Assembly (NCBI RefSeq): GCF_900100945.1
Contig: NZ_FNCG01000012.1
Location: 62,001 to 126,000, forward strand
Direction of reading: 5' to 3'
Source of the DNA: Mucilaginibacter gossypii
Lineage (GTDB): Bacteria; Bacteroidota; Bacteroidia; Sphingobacteriales; Sphingobacteriaceae
DNA: 64,000 nt
Program-made: the position numbers and the translations under genes
Part shown: piece by piece, positions 8,674 to 17,232 of the stretch
How positions within the stretch are numbered: position 1 is the first letter of the stretch
Layout of the letters: each line of letters starts with the position of its first letter
The notes under the pieces: model-generated
Database searches by the model: none
What the model was told of the DNA's origin: nothing
The model's input: only the letters and a program-made list of their open reading frames with translations

Positions 8674-9219
8674 TTAATTAGGTTTCAAAACTGAATTAAC
8701 TACCTGGATAACGCCGTTGCTTTGTGCAACATCGGCTATGGTGATGAATGATTTGCCCCCTTTTTCGTCAACAAGGTAAAGTTTTGCACCCTGCGACATC
8801 ACAGTAAGCGTGCCGCCGCTCAGTGTGTTAAGCTCCAGTTTACCTTTGCCCTCTTTTACTTTGGTTAACAGCTCGGCCGAGGTTAATTTGCCGGGCACCA
8901 CATGATAAGTAAGCAGTTTAATAAGATTGGCCTTGCTTGCGGGTTTCATCAGGTTGTCAACCGTGCCTGCAGGAAGCTGGGCAAAAGCTTCATTAGTAGG
9001 TGCAAAAACAGTATACGGCCCGGCCGCTGATAGGGTAGGCGCCAAACCAGCAGATTTAATGGCGTTTACCAGCGTGGTATGGTCTTTTGAGCCGGATGCG
9101 TTTTGTACGATATTTTTAGCGGGCGACATGACGGTACCGCCTACAGTTTTTTGGGCGAAAGCTTTTGGGGCTATGGTAATAGCTATAAACGATAGGGCGA
9201 TAATGAGTACTTTTTTCAT
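8674..9219 (-). CDS. Secreted fasciclin-domain (FAS1) protein
   Basis: 181 residues from ATG 9219; the open frame extends to 9387 but only this start gives a signal peptide (MKKVLIIALSFIAITIAPKAFAQ). One FAS1 domain follows, with the hallmark boxes TVFAPTNEAFAQLP (H1) and LLTYHVVPGKL (H2), and ends at SNGVIQVVNSVLKPN. FAS1 domains mediate adhesion or ligand binding at the cell surface. Single-domain forms are common in Bacteroidota. It is probably periplasmic or released. It lies downstream of hemW on the same strand with 100 bp between. Confidence 0.9.
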   Translation of the reverse strand: MKKVLIIALSFIAITIAPKAFAQKTVGGTVMSPAKNIVQNASGSKDHTTLVNAIKSAGLAPTLSAAGPYTVFAPTNEAFAQLPAGTVDNLMKPASKANLIKLLTYHVVPGKLTSAELLTKVKEGKGKLELNTLSGGTLTVMSQGAKLYLVDEKGGKSFITIADVAQSNGVIQVVNSVLKPN

Positions 9220-9319
9220 AATTGCAGGCATATAAAACATTGCGATTTGATAAATATAAACAGTTTTTAAAACCATTTTGCTTTGTAACAAAGTACTGAC
9301 TGTAAAAAACCTCAAAGGT

Positions 9320-10441
9320 TTAGAAAAATAATCCGACTGCAATATGATCGGCATACAGTTTACCTGTTGCGCTAAGATAAATAACATTATCTTTTTGTAT
9401 GATCCATTCCCTATCGAAATATTCGGCGGCAGCTTTGAGTAATTCGGCTGATGCGCCTTTGGCTATCTGGTTGAGCTTAACCAGTTCAAGGCCCCAGATT
9501 GTGCGTAATGAGGTCATGATATATTCGTTCAGGCGGTTCTCTTCGGTTAGCTCCTCGGTTTCGGCCTGTAGTTTTCCGGTTTCAAGCGCCTGCATATATT
9601 TCGCGTTGTTAGCGATGTTCCACTGCCGTGTATCGCCGTTATAAGAATGCGCCGAGGGGCCAATTCCTAAATATTTTACCCCTTTCCAGTAATTTGAATT
9701 ATGACGGGAGTATTGACCGGGCTTGCAAAAGTTGGAGATTTCGTAATGTTCAAACCCATGTGCCTGCATGGCATCCATCAGCACTATAAATTGCTCTGCG
9801 CTTTGTTGCTCATTCATGGGGGGCTGTTTTTTTTTGCTGATAAAGGCTGCAAGTGCAGTTTGAGGTTCAACCGTCATCGAATAAGTAGACACATGCGGAA
9901 CATTAAGCTCAAATACCTTATCAAGGTTTTGCTTCCATTTGGTATCGCTAAGCATAGGATAACCGTAAATGAGGTCGACCGTAATATTTTCAAATCCGGC
10001 GTCCTGGGCGCGTTTTACTGATGATTCTGCTTCCTGGCCGCGGTGTACACGGTTCATCCAAACCAGGTCCTCGTCAAAAAACGACTGGATCCCTATGCTG
10101 AAGCGGTTAACCGGTGTTTGTTTAAGGGCTTTGAGTTTGTCGGGTTTCAGATCATCGGGGTTGGCCTCCAGGGTTATTTCGGCCACGGAAGATACGGTGT
10201 GGAGTTCGGTTAGCGTGTTAATGATCCTGCTGATTTCGTCGCCATCCAAAACAGAAGGGGTGCCGCCACCGAAATAAATAGTTTCGATGGTTTCACCGTT
10301 GAGGTAACCTTTTTGCAGCTTGATCTCACTGATCAAAGCATGCAGCATTTCATCTTTGTACTTTAACGATGTGCTAAAATGGAAATCGCAATAATGGCAA
10401 GCCTGCTTGCAAAAAGGGATATGTATGTAAATGCCTGCCAT
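9320..10441 (-). CDS. hemW: HemW-like radical SAM heme chaperone
   Basis: 373 residues. CxxxCxxC cluster motif CKQACHYC at residues 11-18, followed by DFHFSTS, then ETIYFGGGTPSVL and ITLEANPDD. These match HemW, once called oxygen-independent coproporphyrinogen oxidase-like, now regarded as a heme chaperone that also binds a 4Fe-4S cluster and SAM. A C-terminal winged-helix-like HemN_C part is present (NEYIMTSLRTIWGLEL). It lacks the features of true HemN. The integrase of the mobile element starts 185 bp upstream of its start codon, so the insertion may have replaced its upstream sequence. Confidence 0.85.
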   Translation of the reverse strand: MAGIYIHIPFCKQACHYCDFHFSTSLKYKDEMLHALISEIKLQKGYLNGETIETIYFGGGTPSVLDGDEISRIINTLTELHTVSSVAEITLEANPDDLKPDKLKALKQTPVNRFSIGIQSFFDEDLVWMNRVHRGQEAESSVKRAQDAGFENITVDLIYGYPMLSDTKWKQNLDKVFELNVPHVSTYSMTVEPQTALAAFISKKKQPPMNEQQSAEQFIVLMDAMQAHGFEHYEISNFCKPGQYSRHNSNYWKGVKYLGIGPSAHSYNGDTRQWNIANNAKYMQALETGKLQAETEELTEENRLNEYIMTSLRTIWGLELVKLNQIAKGASAELLKAAAEYFDREWIIQKDNVIYLSATGKLYADHIAVGLFF

Positions 10442-10539
10442 GCTTTTAAGGGTAAATAATCGAGAGTAAAGTAAAATAAGATAAAGTAGTTATATAGTTC
10501 ATTTTCAATATTTTATATTAATTTATTCTCTTTTACTTT

Positions 10540-10571
10540 TTTGCAATTGATCTTATTTTATGTTATTTTTG
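10540..10571 (+). promoter_or_regulatory. Consensus Bacteroidota promoter for the integrase gene
   Basis: TTTG at 10540-10543 and TATTTTTG at 10564-10571, exactly 20 nt apart, fit the Bacteroidota sigma factor consensus (TTTG, 19-21 nt, TAnnTTTG) in full. Transcription would begin near 10578, leaving a leader of about 48 nt. The leader contains GTTACTTTT and AAAAGTAAC arms around 10583-10615, a small inverted repeat that may be a control or recombinase-binding site. Confidence 0.6.
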
Positions 10572-10625
10572 TTACTGAGATGTTACTTTTCGGCTATTGT
10601 GAGTAACAAAAGTAACAAATAAATT

Positions 10626-11990
10626 ATGGTAACGGTCAGATATAAAAAGTTAAGCAGCGGCAAATTTAGTGCTTATCTCGATATTTATTCAAATACCGTA
10701 GAGGGCAAAGGTAAGCGCAATTATGAGTTCCTTAAGATTTATGTCGGTAAGGACTATTCTGTTCCGGGCACCCGGATCACTGAGTCAGACAAAGATAATC
10801 TTAAGATCATAAATGCACTTCGCAATAAAAGAGAGAACGAATTGAATTTTTCAGACCACGGTTATAAGCAGCCTGTCAAAGTAAATTATAACCTGTTAGA
10901 CTACTTTGATCAATGTTTGGCCAAGAAATTTAATTATAAATTGGAGTGCCTTATTATTCACCTTAAGAGGTATTTCCCCAAAAGAGAGGTTTTAGTTCAG
11001 GACGTAGATGAAGATTTGTTAGACAACTTTCAAAGTTACCTGCTTAACCAGGTCAGTAGAAATACCACTAATGCGTATTTATCCGTTTTTCGGCAACATT
11101 TTAATAAGCTGGTAGTTAAAGGCGTGATTACAGCCTCGCCGTTCAGTACATTTAAGATCATTGAAGAAGGCGACACCGAACGCACTACCTTGACCATCGA
11201 AGAGGTCAGGACTTTAGCCAATTTTATTCCGAAAAGGGGAAATAGCCAAATTCGGCAGGCGTTTTTATTTTCATGCTTCACCGGTCTACGGTTTTCAGAC
11301 GTAAAAAAATTAGTTTATAGTGAAATTGAAAATGACCAGATCACTTTCCGGCCAGCTAAAACCACAAAAAAAATTGTTATGGTGCCACTTACCGAGGATG
11401 CCAAGTCAATCTTAGAAAATCTCTCAAAGCACCCGATAAATAAAAAAGTTTTCTGGGATTTGCCATCAAGCCAGGTAGTTAATGTCTACCTAAAGTTTTG
11501 GGCACTCGAAGCGGGGCTAAAGAAAAATCTGCACTTCCACGCTGCACGACATACATTCGCCACCATCGGACTAACGTTCGGCATGGACATCTACACAGTC
11601 AAAGAAATACTTGGACACAGCAAAATTGAAATGACACAGATTTATGCCAAAATAGTCGATCAGAAGAAAAAGTTTGAAATGTTAAAATTTCCACCCCTCA
11701 TACAAACAGATAATATTATAAACTATATTCTGTCAATAGGTTACCAAAAAAAACAACATCCCAATTTTCCCGATTCTTTTAAATTTGTAAAGTCAATTTC
11801 TGATGTATTAATAGCTGTAGTTGAGCTGTTCAATGATGGGAGTTTGCAGTTAATTGGACTGCCTATTGATGTTGAAGATAATGAAGTAACATACTGGAAT
11901 GAAAGTAAGTCCGTTTTTGATACTGATGTAATTAACCCAACTTTGGATGAATTTAAGATCATAGAAAATACGTTTACTAAAAACAGATAA
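10626..11990 (+). CDS. Tyrosine recombinase / integrase of the mobile element
   Basis: 454 residues. An N-terminal arm-binding part (1-85) and SAM-like core-binding part (86-180) precede the catalytic domain, which has all expected residues: Arg about 222 (TGLRFSD), Lys near 249, HxxR at 305-308 (HAARH), His about 331 (GHSKIE) and nucleophile Tyr about 340. A tail of about 110 residues beyond the tyrosine is unusually long and has no recognised domain. It is the first gene of the element, driven by a consensus promoter, and sits beside hemW. It probably catalyses integration and excision. The attachment site could not be identified. Confidence 0.9.
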   Translation: MVTVRYKKLSSGKFSAYLDIYSNTVEGKGKRNYEFLKIYVGKDYSVPGTRITESDKDNLKIINALRNKRENELNFSDHGYKQPVKVNYNLLDYFDQCLAKKFNYKLECLIIHLKRYFPKREVLVQDVDEDLLDNFQSYLLNQVSRNTTNAYLSVFRQHFNKLVVKGVITASPFSTFKIIEEGDTERTTLTIEEVRTLANFIPKRGNSQIRQAFLFSCFTGLRFSDVKKLVYSEIENDQITFRPAKTTKKIVMVPLTEDAKSILENLSKHPINKKVFWDLPSSQVVNVYLKFWALEAGLKKNLHFHAARHTFATIGLTFGMDIYTVKEILGHSKIEMTQIYAKIVDQKKKFEMLKFPPLIQTDNIINYILSIGYQKKQHPNFPDSFKFVKSISDVLIAVVELFNDGSLQLIGLPIDVEDNEVTYWNESKSVFDTDVINPTLDEFKIIENTFTKNR

Positions 11991-12104
11991 TTCAAATTTG
12001 CTTAGTTAGATTTCCGGCTTTAAAAACCGAGATGATAAACGTTTATGCTAAAGTTTTTGATCAAAATAAATAAGTAGAAATGTCAAAGTTTCCGAGTTTG
12101 TCAG

Positions 12105-13055
12105 ATGAAAAGGATATTCATTGAAATTATAACTGTCATTATATTTTGCATATTTTACAGTTTATTGCCAACGTTTCGCACGACAATAATAATCTGTAGT
12201 ATTTTACTTGCGCTATGGATTGTGCCTGTACAATTGATTTTATCTGTTAGTTACAGAAATTGGCTCGATGAACTGGGTGACCGTTATGGAGGTCTTAGTT
12301 TTGAAGATAGGCTGGCGCAAATAAGAAATAGCTTTAAAGGCTTGACCGAGGCTGAATGCCAAAAGCTGCGATGGTTCTATATACAGGCCCTGGTGTTTCA
12401 CTATATTCTATTAGTAGTATATTCTTTATCAATAATAGTCTGTATCTCTTATTTACTGTACTATGGAAATAATAAATCCAGTCCAATAATGGTTACGGAA
12501 TCAGTTTTAGCAGCGCTGGTTGTTGCCATAGGAGGATATTTTTTCGGGAGTAATATGTTTTCTTTGAAACGAAAAAAGGTACGTGACGAGATTTATTTTC
12601 TTCTGATCAGCAAAGACTGGAAAAGGAAATTAAAAATGCCAGATCAATCCGAATTTACGAGTTCATTTGATGAAATTAATGGTATTTCTTTTTACAGTTT
12701 CTGGCTACAGGGTAGGACTTTAGAAGAAAGGAAGGAAGCCTTTAATCAGTTCCTGATCAGCCTGAACCTAGGCAGTAAAAATGGTGAACTTTTCCAATTT
12801 GATAGCGGAAAAGTTAAGATCGTTTCAGCAGTATATGCCAATGCGGCTAATAAGTCCATCGCAGGTTTTCTTCGGTTCTGTATTGAAGAACACAAGGTGC
12901 TTTCCTCAAATATTTTGCATCATAAAAATCGTGAACTTCTACGTGATATTTTTATACTTAATCCCGAAAATGATTTAGTGTTTCTGGAAGGTCAGCGCTA
13001 TATTACCACCTCGGCAGAATACACAGATGTGTATAAACAAGCGCTCAAAAATTAG
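12105..13055 (+). CDS. Unrecognised membrane protein of the mobile element
   Basis: 316 residues. Four hydrophobic segments can be seen at about 5-22, 27-48, 95-117 and 128-150, with a charged soluble loop between the second and third and a cytosolic tail of about 160 residues. The tail has no motif I recognise. It resembles small integral proteins carried as cargo next to integrases in Bacteroidota elements, where some act in defence or superinfection exclusion; that is only analogy. AT-rich relative to the chromosome genes before hemW. Confidence 0.6.
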   Translation: MKRIFIEIITVIIFCIFYSLLPTFRTTIIICSILLALWIVPVQLILSVSYRNWLDELGDRYGGLSFEDRLAQIRNSFKGLTEAECQKLRWFYIQALVFHYILLVVYSLSIIVCISYLLYYGNNKSSPIMVTESVLAALVVAIGGYFFGSNMFSLKRKKVRDEIYFLLISKDWKRKLKMPDQSEFTSSFDEINGISFYSFWLQGRTLEERKEAFNQFLISLNLGSKNGELFQFDSGKVKIVSAVYANAANKSIAGFLRFCIEEHKVLSSNILHHKNRELLRDIFILNPENDLVFLEGQRYITTSAEYTDVYKQALKN

Positions 13056-13175
13056 GTTAAAATACGAACCTTGATAATACTTAAAGACTTAATATAAATA
13101 CGGTCATTCGATACCGATCAACCGTTCGTATAGGTTTATTTTATGCTATTTATTTGCTTCCGAAATCAATACGGA

Positions 13176-13529
13176 ATGCAAATGAACATAAATGAAAACA
13201 CCCGTGTAATAGATCTGAAGGTTTCCGATCTCATTACCATTCTAAAAGAGTCCACTCCAATTCCTGCCGCACCGGTACAGACGTCCGAGGATGACGACGA
13301 AATTGGTGGCTACGAAGTGGCAGAAAAAACTACCGGATACGCCCGGCAAACTATCTACCAACTAAAGTCGAAAGGCAAAATTCCCTATATCGCCATGCCC
13401 TCTGGCGGTGTCCGTTTTTCCAGAAAGGAAATTCTCAAGTGGCTGATGTCCCATAAAAAACTAACCTATGAGGAAATAACTGCAAAGGCGGATGATTTTG
13501 TGTTTAAACGGAGGGCGCGACGTAAATGA
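13176..13529 (+). CDS. HTH excisionase-like DNA-binding protein
   Basis: 117 residues from ATG 13176; the frame also allows 13143 and 13182. The C-terminal half reads as a MerR/excisionase-type winged helix: YEVAEKTTGYARQTIYQLKS followed by GGVRFSRKEILKWL. Proteins of this kind (DUF3853/helix_turn_helix_17-like) sit beside Bacteroidota integrases and either act as recombination directionality factors or regulate mobilization genes. The N-terminal 45 residues are acidic and probably disordered. The order integrase, HTH, primase, Mob is typical of such elements. Confidence 0.7.
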   Translation: MQMNINENTRVIDLKVSDLITILKESTPIPAAPVQTSEDDDEIGGYEVAEKTTGYARQTIYQLKSKGKIPYIAMPSGGVRFSRKEILKWLMSHKKLTYEEITAKADDFVFKRRARRK

Positions 13530-13690
13530 CAGGTGCTCCATTAGTCGACCATCTCCCGTGCGAATTGCGTCCGGTCCGAATGGCGGCAGTAACCGGCCCG
13601 GTCTCCGACACAGGTTCGCTCGCGGTGCACCCGTCGTATTGCCGATGAAAAAAAGCTAATCAACAAATTTTTGAACAAATCTTTAATCCT

Positions 13691-14560
13691 ATGCGCAAAA
13701 TGAATTGCGACGAAGCAAGGCAAATTTCGATAGTCGATTATCTGGCACAATGCGGGTTCCGGCCACAATATATTAAAGGGGTTAACCATTGGTATCTCTC
13801 TCCGATCCGGGAGGAAAATACAGCCTCTTTTAAGGTTAATACCCAACTCAATGCATGGTTTGACCACGGCATGGGGGTCGGTGGGAATTTCATAGACTTG
13901 GGTATTCGGCTACATCAATGTACAGTAGAACAATTATTAAGCCGGTTAAGTGCCGGAGATCGCTCTCTTTGTTTTCACCAGCGGGTAAAGGAAACGGAGG
14001 CTGAACCAGAGCATAAAATAAAGATCATCCAGGCTGGGGAATTGCAAAACCTGACATTGGTAAAATACCTACATGAGCGTGCAATAGATTATTACACGGC
14101 TAAAGCATGGTGCAAGGAAGTACTGTTTACATTGAACGAGCAGCGTTACCTGGCTATCGGCTTTAAAAACAACTCGGGTGGCTACGAACTGCGTAATGCA
14201 CAGCTTAAATTATCCTCGTCCCCCAAAGATCTGACCTACATCGATCAAGGAGCAGACACGGTTCACGTATTTGAAGGCTTTACAGATTTCCTGTCTTTGC
14301 TAACACTAAATGGCCGCGATATGCCTGGCGATTTCCTGGTGTTGAATTCACTCAGCTTTGTGGGCAAAAGTTTGGAGATTTTGCAACAACGTCCTGCTGC
14401 CAAATTGTACCTGGATCACGATAAGGCGGCAGCAAAAGAGATGGCTTTCATTAAGCAAACAATTCCGAATGTAGAGGATGCCAGCCGCTTTTATAGCGGC
14501 TATAAAGACCTTAATGCCTATCTCAAAATTCAGCAGCAGAGTAGGGGGTTGGGCTTATGA
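13691..14560 (+). CDS. CHC2/Toprim primase-like protein
   Basis: 289 residues. The N-terminus resembles the CHC2 primase zinc-finger fold (YLSPIREENTASFKVN, WFDHGMGVGGNFIDL) but lacks the usual Cys/His ligands. A Toprim domain follows with the conserved Glu in VHVFEGFTDFLSLL (about 193-206) and the acidic pair in KLYLDHDKAA (about 241-250). These proteins are thought to help replicate the transferred strand of mobilizable elements. ATG 13691 fits the domain start. Stop overlaps nothing; 170 bp of non-coding DNA with symmetric elements separate it from mobC. Confidence 0.8.
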   Translation: MRKMNCDEARQISIVDYLAQCGFRPQYIKGVNHWYLSPIREENTASFKVNTQLNAWFDHGMGVGGNFIDLGIRLHQCTVEQLLSRLSAGDRSLCFHQRVKETEAEPEHKIKIIQAGELQNLTLVKYLHERAIDYYTAKAWCKEVLFTLNEQRYLAIGFKNNSGGYELRNAQLKLSSSPKDLTYIDQGADTVHVFEGFTDFLSLLTLNGRDMPGDFLVLNSLSFVGKSLEILQQRPAAKLYLDHDKAAAKEMAFIKQTIPNVEDASRFYSGYKDLNAYLKIQQQSRGLGL

Positions 14561-14613
14561 AAGGCATCGGCATGGCAGCATCGGCAATTTCGTTTTTTGC
14601 GGAGCCAGCTATG

Positions 14614-14667
14614 TTTCGGCCCTGCCGAAACTCGCTGGCCCCCCTTCATGCTATCGCATTTGGGGGG
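14614..14667. other. Candidate oriT region upstream of mobC
   Basis: The 170-bp gap between primase and mobC genes contains a perfect 7-bp inverted repeat (TTTCGGC at 14614-14620, GCCGAAA at 14624-14630) and C6...G6 arms (14639-14644, 14662-14667) around GCTATCGCATT. Origins of transfer in Bacteroidota mobilizable elements commonly lie next to mob genes and carry such repeats. A nick site cannot be named from the sequence alone. Confidence 0.35.
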
Positions 14668-14730
14668 ATTAGGAAAGAATTTATTAAGACAGATTTATGC
14701 TTTATCAGCTTGGATTTTAAAGTAAGTCAA

Positions 14731-15111
14731 ATGGAGAAGGAGACACAGAAAGTAAGAGTAGTAAACAAGGGTGGCCGCCCGAAGGCGCAAATAAAAAGAG
14801 ATTGCCAGTTGACGGTGATGTGTAATATCATAGAGAAAAAGATGATACAGGCCAATGCCAAACGCGCCAGGACAAACGTATCAATTTATCTCCGTCAAGT
14901 AGGATTAAATGGCCGGATAACCGTGAAGACTTTGCCGAAGGAAGTGTTGCAATTTACCGGCACCCTAAATCACATGGCGGCCAATTTAAATCAGATCGCC
15001 AGGAAGCGGAACAAGGGTGAAGACTTAAATACGCTCGACAGAGCATTGTTGAACCAGGAAGTCAGAGGCTTGCAGAGTATAGTAAAAGAGGTTAAAAATT
15101 ATTTGGCATGA
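14731..15111 (+). CDS. mobC: MobC-like relaxosome accessory protein
   Basis: 126 residues from ATG 14731; the frame is open to 14557 but the upstream stretch translates the symmetric candidate oriT and is unlikely to be coding. The sequence is Arg/Lys-rich, with NKGGRPKAQIKRDCQLTV leading to a ribbon-helix-helix-like segment and the LNHMAANLNQIARKRNKG stretch typical of MobC proteins, which bind oriT and help the relaxase. It overlaps the relaxase start by 4 bp (ATGA at 15108-15111), so the two are translationally coupled. Confidence 0.85.
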   Translation: MEKETQKVRVVNKGGRPKAQIKRDCQLTVMCNIIEKKMIQANAKRARTNVSIYLRQVGLNGRITVKTLPKEVLQFTGTLNHMAANLNQIARKRNKGEDLNTLDRALLNQEVRGLQSIVKEVKNYLA

Positions 15112-16172
15112 TCGGGAAAATCACTACAGGTAAAAGTTTTCGCGGCTGCATGAGCTACCTGCATGAAGGCCGGTTGCAGGAGAATGAGAAACAGCAAAAG
15201 CTGGAAATGGAAAAGAAGCAGGCGGAGGTCATTTATTACAACCAGTGCTTTGGCAACAAGAAAGAATTGATCCGGCAATTTGTAGAGGTAGCGCAGTTGA
15301 ACCCAAATGTCAGCAAGCCGGTGTTCCACGCCAGTATCAGTTTTGACCTGGCCGACAATGGTAAACTCAGCATACAGGATAAGATCGATATTGCCGAGGG
15401 ACTGGCCAAAGAGTTTGATTTTGCAGATAGACAATACGTAGTGATTACCCATGCCGATACCGAGCATGAACACCTGCATATTGTTGCCAACCGGATCGGT
15501 TTAGAGGGGCCGACCGCGAGCGACAGTAACAGTTATCGGCGCATGGCTGAATATTGCAGGCGGATGGAACAAGCGTACAATTTGACCAAAGTGCTGAGCC
15601 CTAACAAATTCCTGAAACCAGAGCAGCGGGTAGCGCAAAGCCAGCGGGTGGATCAACGCAAGGAACATTTAAAAGCACATTTGGCGAAGGCCGTTAAGCA
15701 ATGCAAAAGCGTAAAGGAAGTCAAAAGCTACATGGAGCAGAAAGGCTATCAGGTGGAACTTGGGCGAGGTATTGCTTTTACCGATCAGCAGCATGTCAGG
15801 TTCAAAGGCAGCCAGGTTGGTTACAGCCTGGCCGACATCGAAAAGAAAATTCGGCAGGAGCAGACACAGCGGCAGGTACAGCAAATGCAGCCTAAAAACC
15901 AGGCCCGCGATCAACGTCAAGCTTATGGGCAGGAACAACCCAAAAGTTTGGCCGATCAGTTACGGGAAGTGATTAGCGAGAATGAGCAAAAAGAGCAGAA
16001 AACCTATTTGAAGCGGGAACCGGAAACGCATTATTTAAGGGCAGCCCTGGCAGCTGGCGGCGAATTGTTTGCTGGCCTGCTTCAAAATATGCCGGAAGAA
16101 GAACCGGAAACGCCAAGCAAAAAGAAGAAGAAAAAGTTAGGCCAGGATCAAAGCTACCACATAAGCAGGTAG
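15108..16172 (+). CDS. Relaxase / mobilization nuclease (MobA/VirD2 type)
   Basis: 354 residues. The N-terminal MIGKITTGKSFRGCMSYL block and the metal-binding histidines in HADTEHEHLHIVANR (about 115-129) are those of Bacteroidota mobilization relaxases. Tyr 17 in the first block is the likely nicking residue, by family analogy. A Gln-rich helical tail (about 250-354) ends in a lysine cluster and could contact DNA or the coupling protein. The enzyme would nick oriT and pilot the strand through a transfer apparatus supplied by another element, because no complete tra operon is in the window. Confidence 0.9.
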   Translation: MIGKITTGKSFRGCMSYLHEGRLQENEKQQKLEMEKKQAEVIYYNQCFGNKKELIRQFVEVAQLNPNVSKPVFHASISFDLADNGKLSIQDKIDIAEGLAKEFDFADRQYVVITHADTEHEHLHIVANRIGLEGPTASDSNSYRRMAEYCRRMEQAYNLTKVLSPNKFLKPEQRVAQSQRVDQRKEHLKAHLAKAVKQCKSVKEVKSYMEQKGYQVELGRGIAFTDQQHVRFKGSQVGYSLADIEKKIRQEQTQRQVQQMQPKNQARDQRQAYGQEQPKSLADQLREVISENEQKEQKTYLKREPETHYLRAALAAGGELFAGLLQNMPEEEPETPSKKKKKKLGQDQSYHISR

Positions 16173-16208
16173 GAAAATTGAATTGTAAAACCATTAATTA
16201 ATGATAAT

Positions 16209-16694
16209 ATGAAGAATGAAGCAACAGCAATCGATGAAGTGACTATGACGGATATGCTCAAAAATATTTTCGAGCATGAAGAAAAAATGCAGAAATACAT
16301 GGAAACCCGGGCAGTAGAGATTAAGGAAAAAGACACCATGATCGAACGATTGTTCACTGAAAGCAAGAAGCAAAAAGAAGAATTTGCAACCAAGCTGGCC
16401 AATATGAAAGTGACTGCGCCAGCACCTGATCTGTCCGTGGTAAAGGAAGCCATTACTGCCGGGCTTGCAGGCATCACTAAAAGCATGTCTACAGACTTTG
16501 TTGCGATCAGAGAGACGATCAACAGAGGCCCGGCCCCGATCACACGGAAACTTCAGCTATTCTCAGATGCAAAAACGCCTGAGCAATACAAAGCGGTGCT
16601 TTCATGGATCGTCTTTGGATTGATTGGGCTGGTAACATCGGTCGGCACCATTATGCTGATCTGGCACTATATGAATTTAACCCACGTCCGTTAA
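16209..16694 (+). CDS. Coiled-coil protein with C-terminal membrane anchor
   Basis: 161 residues. A long charged helical stretch (about 15-70, rich in EKMQK/EIKEKD repeats) is followed by a linker and one transmembrane segment near the C-terminus (SWIVFGLIGLVTSVGTIMLIW, about 132-152). Small anchored coiled-coil proteins often follow relaxase genes in Bacteroidota mobilizable elements; their role is unproven. It follows the relaxase by 36 bp and is probably in the same transcript. Confidence 0.65.
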   Translation: MKNEATAIDEVTMTDMLKNIFEHEEKMQKYMETRAVEIKEKDTMIERLFTESKKQKEEFATKLANMKVTAPAPDLSVVKEAITAGLAGITKSMSTDFVAIRETINRGPAPITRKLQLFSDAKTPEQYKAVLSWIVFGLIGLVTSVGTIMLIWHYMNLTHVR

Positions 16695-16786
16695 TTCAAT
16701 TCTGCTATGAACCCATTAAATATAGGGCAGCGGTTTTGGCGGCTGCCCTATCAAACAACCAAAAAAATTAGTAAATTTGATTAACG

Positions 16787-17191
16787 ATGGATAAGAGTAT
16801 GGAAACACAAATTTTGACAGACGAAAGCGGTGAACCGACAAGAGTGGTGATGGATTACCAAACCTACGTTGAAATGTACCGGCAATTAAACCTGCCATTA
16901 CCCCCTGCTAAAACCGTACAGGCGCGCAATCCGCTCGATTGGTATACCAGAACTGAAAGCGCTAACTCTATATTAAACGGATTGGTAGCACTGGCCTCGC
17001 GGGAAAAAATGAAAGAATCTGAAAAGGCCAATCCCGATCAGCAGCGCATCGAGGAATTGCTGGCTTTACGCAAAGAGGCTATTGAGGCGGTAAACAACAA
17101 TGATAATTTTTCCAGCCTGGAGCGGATGGATCAGGTCATTGAAAAATACGGTCCTATTTTATTAGCGGAGAAAAAAAAAATCCCGATTTAA
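16787..17191 (+). CDS. Antitoxin-like protein paired with the zeta toxin
   Basis: 134 residues. The first 40 residues (ILTDESGEPTRVVMDYQTYVEMY) resemble Phd/YefM-style antitoxin N-termini, and the rest is helical and acidic. It sits directly upstream of the zeta-toxin frame, as an epsilon-type antitoxin would, although it does not resemble classical epsilon. Its last codons run through ten adenines (17171-17180) and stop at 17189-17191 in one frame, while the toxin frame is open across the same stretch. Role as antitoxin is inferred from position. Confidence 0.55.
   Translation: MDKSMETQILTDESGEPTRVVMDYQTYVEMYRQLNLPLPPAKTVQARNPLDWYTRTESANSILNGLVALASREKMKESEKANPDQQRIEELLALRKEAIEAVNNNDNFSSLERMDQVIEKYGPILLAEKKKIPI
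17171..17180 (+). other. A10 homopolymer at the antitoxin/toxin junction (possible -1 slip site)
   Basis: Ten adenines follow GCGGAG. In the upstream frame they read AAA AAA AAA ATC and reach a stop after four more codons. In the -1 frame they read on as KNPDLSSEYGVDRTESLKNL and join the toxin frame without any stop. A run of this type supports -1 slippage in known recoding sites such as IS elements and dnaX. It is equally prone to indels in replication or sequencing. Confidence 0.45.
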
Positions 17192-17232
17192 GTTCAGAGT
17201 ATGGAGTAGACCGAACCGAGTCCTTAAAGAAC

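Noticed and set aside
10442..10625. Attachment site matching the tRNA-like remnant
   Set aside because: I found no copy of the TTCGATTCC-type sequence near the integrase.
13541..13867. Minus-strand 108-residue frame opposite the primase start
   Set aside because: Its upper half is the shadow of the primase gene; no start site or family.
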